From Bacteroidales bacterium M3 (GTDB taxonomy: Bacteria > Bacteroidota > Bacteroidia > Bacteroidales > Muribaculaceae): a stretch of 15,481 nt of DNA. The position numbers and the translations under genes were made by a program. The DNA lies in NCBI GenBank assembly GCA_001689445.1, contig LUJN01000014.1, positions 1-15,481 on the forward strand, given 5' to 3'. This document shows, piece by piece, positions 13,113-15,481 of the stretch. Under the pieces are notes generated by a model. It ran no database searches. It was not told where the DNA came from and was given only the letters and a program-made list of their open reading frames with translations. Positions within the stretch are counted from its first letter, which is position 1. Each line of letters opens with the position of its first letter.

Positions 13113-13940
13113 TTACTTTTTTCTTCTTTCAATAATGTACTTAGAAGATGTCTTCTTCGGAGCACGAGTCTTGAGACCCTTTGCGTAAAGGCCCTTGCGC
13201 GAGCGGGGATGTCCACCCGAAGCACGTCCTTCACCACCACCCATCGGGTGGTCAACGGGGTTCATGACAACGCCACGGTTGCGGGGACGGCGGCCGAGCC
13301 AGCGCGAGCGACCGGCCTTGCCGGAGCTTTCGAGGGCGTGGTCGCTGTTGCCTACGACGCCGATAGTGGCCTTGCAGGTGGCGAGCACCTTGCGTGTCTC
13401 TCCCGAAGGTAATTTGATAATCGCGTAGTCCCCTTCTCTTGAGGTCAGCTGGGCGAATGTGCCTGCGGAGCGGGCCATGAACGCCCCCTGACCGGGACGG
13501 AGCTCGATGTTGTGGATCACTGTACCTACAGGAATCTTGTTGAGCGGAAGCGCGTTGCCCACCTCAGGTGCGGCATCGGGACCGCTCACAACAGTCGAGC
13601 CAACAGTCAGGCCGTTGGGTGCAATGATGTAAGCCTTGGACCCGTCGACATAGTAAAGCAGGGCGATGCGGGCCGAACGGTTGGGGTCGTACTCGATCGA
13701 CTTTACTACAGCGGGAACACCGTCTTTGTTTCTCTTAAAGTCAATGATACGGTATTTGCGTTTGTGACCACCACCAAGGTAGCGGGTGGTGAGGTGACCT
13801 TCGGCGTTGCGGCCGCCGGTAGCTTTTTTACCGACCGTAAGAGATTTCTCTGGTGTAGTAGCAGTGATTGTACCTTTGAATACACCAATAACCTTGTGTC
13901 TCTGCCCCGGTGTTGTGGGCTTGAATTTTCTTACTGCCAT
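13113..13940 (-). CDS. rplB: 50S ribosomal protein L2
   Basis: L2 is among the most conserved 50S proteins; it is required for subunit association and an active peptidyl-transferase centre. The 275-residue product begins MAVRKFKPTTPGQRHKVIGV. It has the RNA-binding OB and SH3-like domains (AGTFAQLTSREGDYAIIKLP and GNSDHALESSGKAGRSRWLG). The hallmark NPVDHPMGGGEGRASGGHPR carries the conserved His at about 231. A basic tail follows (KTRAPKKTSSKYIIERRKK). It is 7 bases after rplW and 22 before rpsS. Length is normal. Confidence 0.99.
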   Translation of the reverse strand: MAVRKFKPTTPGQRHKVIGVFKGTITATTPEKSLTVGKKATGGRNAEGHLTTRYLGGGHKRKYRIIDFKRNKDGVPAVVKSIEYDPNRSARIALLYYVDGSKAYIIAPNGLTVGSTVVSGPDAAPEVGNALPLNKIPVGTVIHNIELRPGQGAFMARSAGTFAQLTSREGDYAIIKLPSGETRKVLATCKATIGVVGNSDHALESSGKAGRSRWLGRRPRNRGVVMNPVDHPMGGGEGRASGGHPRSRKGLYAKGLKTRAPKKTSSKYIIERRKK

Positions 13941-13947
13941 TTCTTAA

Positions 13948-14238
13948 TTATATGTTGCTATAAAAGTCAATAGTTTGGCCTTCGGCTACAGTGACAAGAG
14001 CCTTCTTGTAAGCGGAGGTCTTGCCGCGGAGGAGTCCGCTCTTGGTGTAGCGCGACTTGTTCTTCCCACGGACAATCATCGTGTTGACATTGACAACCTT
14101 TACACCATACAACTGCTCGACCAGGTCCTTGATCTGGTACTTGTTGGCGGAAGGAGTCACGCGGAAAGTGTAGCGGTTGAGCTTCTCAGAGAGCTTGGTC
14201 GCCTTCTCGGTAACGATGGGTTTTATTGTTATATCCAT
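13948..14238 (-). CDS. rplW: 50S ribosomal protein L23
   Basis: L23 sits at the tunnel exit and is the docking site for trigger factor and SRP. I start at the ATG at 14236-14238, giving 96 residues beginning MDITIKPIVTEKATKLSEKL. A TTG two codons upstream (14242-14244) is in frame and is spaced better from the AGGAG at 14250-14254 (5 bases rather than 11), so a two-residue longer form is possible. Family segments include NKYQIKDLVEQLYGVKVVNV and TMIVRGKNKSRYTKSG. It lies 26 bases after rplD and 7 before rplB. Confidence 0.97.
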   Translation of the reverse strand: MDITIKPIVTEKATKLSEKLNRYTFRVTPSANKYQIKDLVEQLYGVKVVNVNTMIVRGKNKSRYTKSGLLRGKTSAYKKALVTVAEGQTIDFYSNI

Positions 14239-14264
14239 TGTCAAATTTTCTCCTTTCGGGGTGA

Positions 14265-14885
14265 TTAAAGTTTATTAATAATGTCGAGGCTACCCTCGGT
14301 GAGGATGATAGCCTTGTTGTTGAGGAGCGCGTAGGTGTTGACATCCTCAGCACGCATCACGTTAGCTCCGGGGATATTACGAGCCGACAAAAGTACGTTT
14401 TTATTTTGGTCTGCTAAAACCAAAAGGATTTTCTTGCCGTCTAATTGTAAATTTTTAGTAAATTTTACAAATTCTTTAGTCTTCGGTGCCTCAAAATCGA
14501 AATTCTCGACCACGACAATCTGGTTGTCCTGAGCCTTGGACGTCAGAGCCGAGCGGCGTGCGAGGGCCTTGAGTTTCTTGTTGAGCTTGAAGCGGTAGTC
14601 ACGGGGACGGGGACCGAAGACGCGGCCACCGCCGACGAGGACGGGCGAGTTGATGTCACCGATACGGCTGCCGCCGCCACCCTTCTGCTTGTGGAGCTTG
14701 CGGGTGGAGCCGGATACCTCGCTGCGCTCCTTGGACTTGTGGGTGCCCTGACGCTGGTTGGCGAGATACTGCTTTACATCGAGATATACGGCGTGCTCGT
14801 TGACTTCGATTGCAAACACCTCGTCGTTGAGCTGTGCCTTGCGACCGGTGTCCTTTCCTTCTACGTTAAATATTGCGAGTTCCAT
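14265..14885 (-). CDS. rplD: 50S ribosomal protein L4
   Basis: L4 nucleates 50S assembly, and its extended loop reaches the constriction of the peptide tunnel next to L22. The 206-residue product begins MELAIFNVEGKDTGRKAQLN. The loop is around 45-100, with GTHKSKERSEVSGSTRKLHK, QKGGGGSRIGDINSPVLVGG and GRVFGPRPRDY. The globular C-terminal half ends KAIILTEGSLDIINKL. Its ATG overlaps the rplC stop as TAATG (shared A at 14885). A segment at about 14394-14480 is much richer in A/T than the rest and uses codons such as TTA and AAA that neighbours avoid; it also holds two perfect inverted repeats. Confidence 0.99.
   Translation of the reverse strand: MELAIFNVEGKDTGRKAQLNDEVFAIEVNEHAVYLDVKQYLANQRQGTHKSKERSEVSGSTRKLHKQKGGGGSRIGDINSPVLVGGGRVFGPRPRDYRFKLNKKLKALARRSALTSKAQDNQIVVVENFDFEAPKTKEFVKFTKNLQLDGKKILLVLADQNKNVLLSARNIPGANVMRAEDVNTYALLNNKAIILTEGSLDIINKL
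14394..14480 (-). other. AT-rich patch with two inverted repeats inside rplD
   Basis: Within 14401-14480 only 20 of 80 bases are G or C, against 41 of 60 in 14581-14640 of the same gene. Two perfect 7-bp inverted repeats lie here: TTGTAAA with TTTACAA (14445-14451 and 14464-14470, 12-base loop), and TTTTGGT with ACCAAAA (14404-14410 and 14419-14425, 8-base loop). The reading frame is unbroken and the encoded L4 segment is normal. The patch may be local codon drift, a recombined tract or an internal mRNA signal; I cannot tell which. Confidence 0.55.
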
Positions 14886-15481
14886 TATTTCTCAATTAAT
14901 ACGATTGAACCTTTACTTCCGGGAATTGATCCCTTTATCATGAGCACGTTGTGCTCGGGGATAACCTTTATCACCTGCAGATTCTGCACGGTGACGCGCT
15001 CGTTGCCCATCTGGCCGGCCATGCGCATGCCCTTGAACACCTTGGCGGGATAAGAGCAGGCACCTACCGAACCGGGGGCACGGAGACGGTTGTGCTGGCC
15101 GTGGGTGGCCTGGCCTACGCCGCCGAAACCGTGACGCTTAACGACGCCCTGATAGCCCTTACCCTTGGAGGTACCGACGATATCAACGAAGTCGTTGTCG
15201 GAGAAAAAGTCAACGGTGATGGTGTCACCAAGTTTGTACTCGCTTTCAAATCCTTTGAACTCGGCCAAGTGTCTTTTGGGGGTTACGCCTGCCTTCTTGA
15301 AGTGACCTGCCTCGGGCTGGGTAGTGTGCTTGTCCTTCTTGTCGACAAAGCCCAACTGCAGAGCCTCGTAGCCGTCCTTTTCCACAGTCTTGATCTGAGT
15401 AACCACGCAGGGACCTACTTCGATAACAGTGCACGGTATGTTCTTACCGTCGGCACTGAAAACGGATGTCATTCCGATTTT
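14885..15481 (-). CDS. rplC: 50S ribosomal protein L3, partial: N-terminus lies beyond the right edge
   Basis: L3 is an early assembly protein whose extension reaches toward the peptidyl-transferase centre. The frame is open to the window edge and its first visible residues are KIGMTSVFSADGKNIPCTVI, so the ATG at 15470-15472 (MTSV) is internal; by family comparison about seven residues (MPGLLGK in relatives) are missing. Later segments are GHFKKAGVTPKRHLAEFKGF, GTSKGKGYQGVVKRHGFGGV, ATHGQHNRLRAPGSVGACSY and MRMAGQMGNERVTVQNLQVI, all canonical L3. The stop codon overlaps the rplD start by one base. Confidence 0.98.
   Translation of the reverse strand, partial: KIGMTSVFSADGKNIPCTVIEVGPCVVTQIKTVEKDGYEALQLGFVDKKDKHTTQPEAGHFKKAGVTPKRHLAEFKGFESEYKLGDTITVDFFSDNDFVDIVGTSKGKGYQGVVKRHGFGGVGQATHGQHNRLRAPGSVGACSYPAKVFKGMRMAGQMGNERVTVQNLQVIKVIPEHNVLMIKGSIPGSKGSIVLIEK

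Noticed and set aside
15470..15472. ATG (MTSV) as the start of rplC
   Set aside because: The frame continues upstream as K-I-G to the window edge, matching the conserved KIGMTSVF of L3, so this Met is internal and the gene is partial.
1..15481. A novel defence, mobile or biosynthetic system
   Set aside because: Every complete minus-strand gene is a recognised translation, transcription, secretion or glycolysis gene in standard order; no transposase, integrase, direct-repeat array or unassigned gene is present.

Overview
The window is a housekeeping locus: a long, gap-poor ribosomal-protein supercluster (S10, spc and alpha operons merged) read entirely on the minus strand, followed downstream by the start of the enolase gene. 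It holds 30 protein genes. All but two are complete: eno is cut at the left edge (its C-terminal part is missing) and rplC is cut at the right edge (it lacks roughly seven N-terminal residues). No tRNA, rRNA, CRISPR array, insertion sequence, integrase or phage gene is visible, and no stretch longer than 300 bases lacks a gene.

The organism is most likely a member of the Bacteroidota, order Bacteroidales. The evidence is the RpoA N-terminus (MAILAFQKPDKVLMLEAD), the gene order secY-map-infA-rpmJ-rpsM-rpsK-rpsD-rpoA-rplQ with no adk, the Ala/Pro/Glu tail on L17, mostly weak Shine-Dalgarno sequences, and promoter boxes of the Bacteroidota form TAnnTTTG. The fairly high GC content of the genes would suit a gut Muribaculaceae-like lineage, but that finer placement is a guess.

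Layout in transcription order, from high to low coordinates: rplC-rplD-rplW-rplB-rpsS-rplV-rpsC-rplP-rpmC-rpsQ (S10 part, 15481 to 10711); rplN-rplX-rplE-rpsN-rpsH-rplF-rplR-rpsE-rpmD-rplO-secY-map-infA-rpmJ (spc part, 10708 to 4027); rpsM-rpsK-rpsD-rpoA-rplQ (alpha part, 3990 to 920). A strong intrinsic terminator at 858-892 ends the cluster. A separate promoter (TATCTTTG at 814-821) then drives eno. Most spacers are 2-40 bases, and two junctions overlap as TAATG (rplC/rplD and rplX/rplE), so translation is probably coupled through much of the cluster.

The genes act together in making and using ribosomes: large- and small-subunit proteins, initiation factor IF-1, the SecY translocon channel that receives nascent membrane and secreted proteins, methionine aminopeptidase that trims nascent chains, and the RNA polymerase alpha subunit. 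Enolase is a separate glycolytic unit.

I found no undescribed multi-gene system. What deserves a second look is non-coding: a 171-base leader in front of rpsD, two hairpins between rpsN and rpsH, tandem TAnnTTTG boxes in front of rpsM, and an AT-rich patch with two perfect inverted repeats inside rplD.
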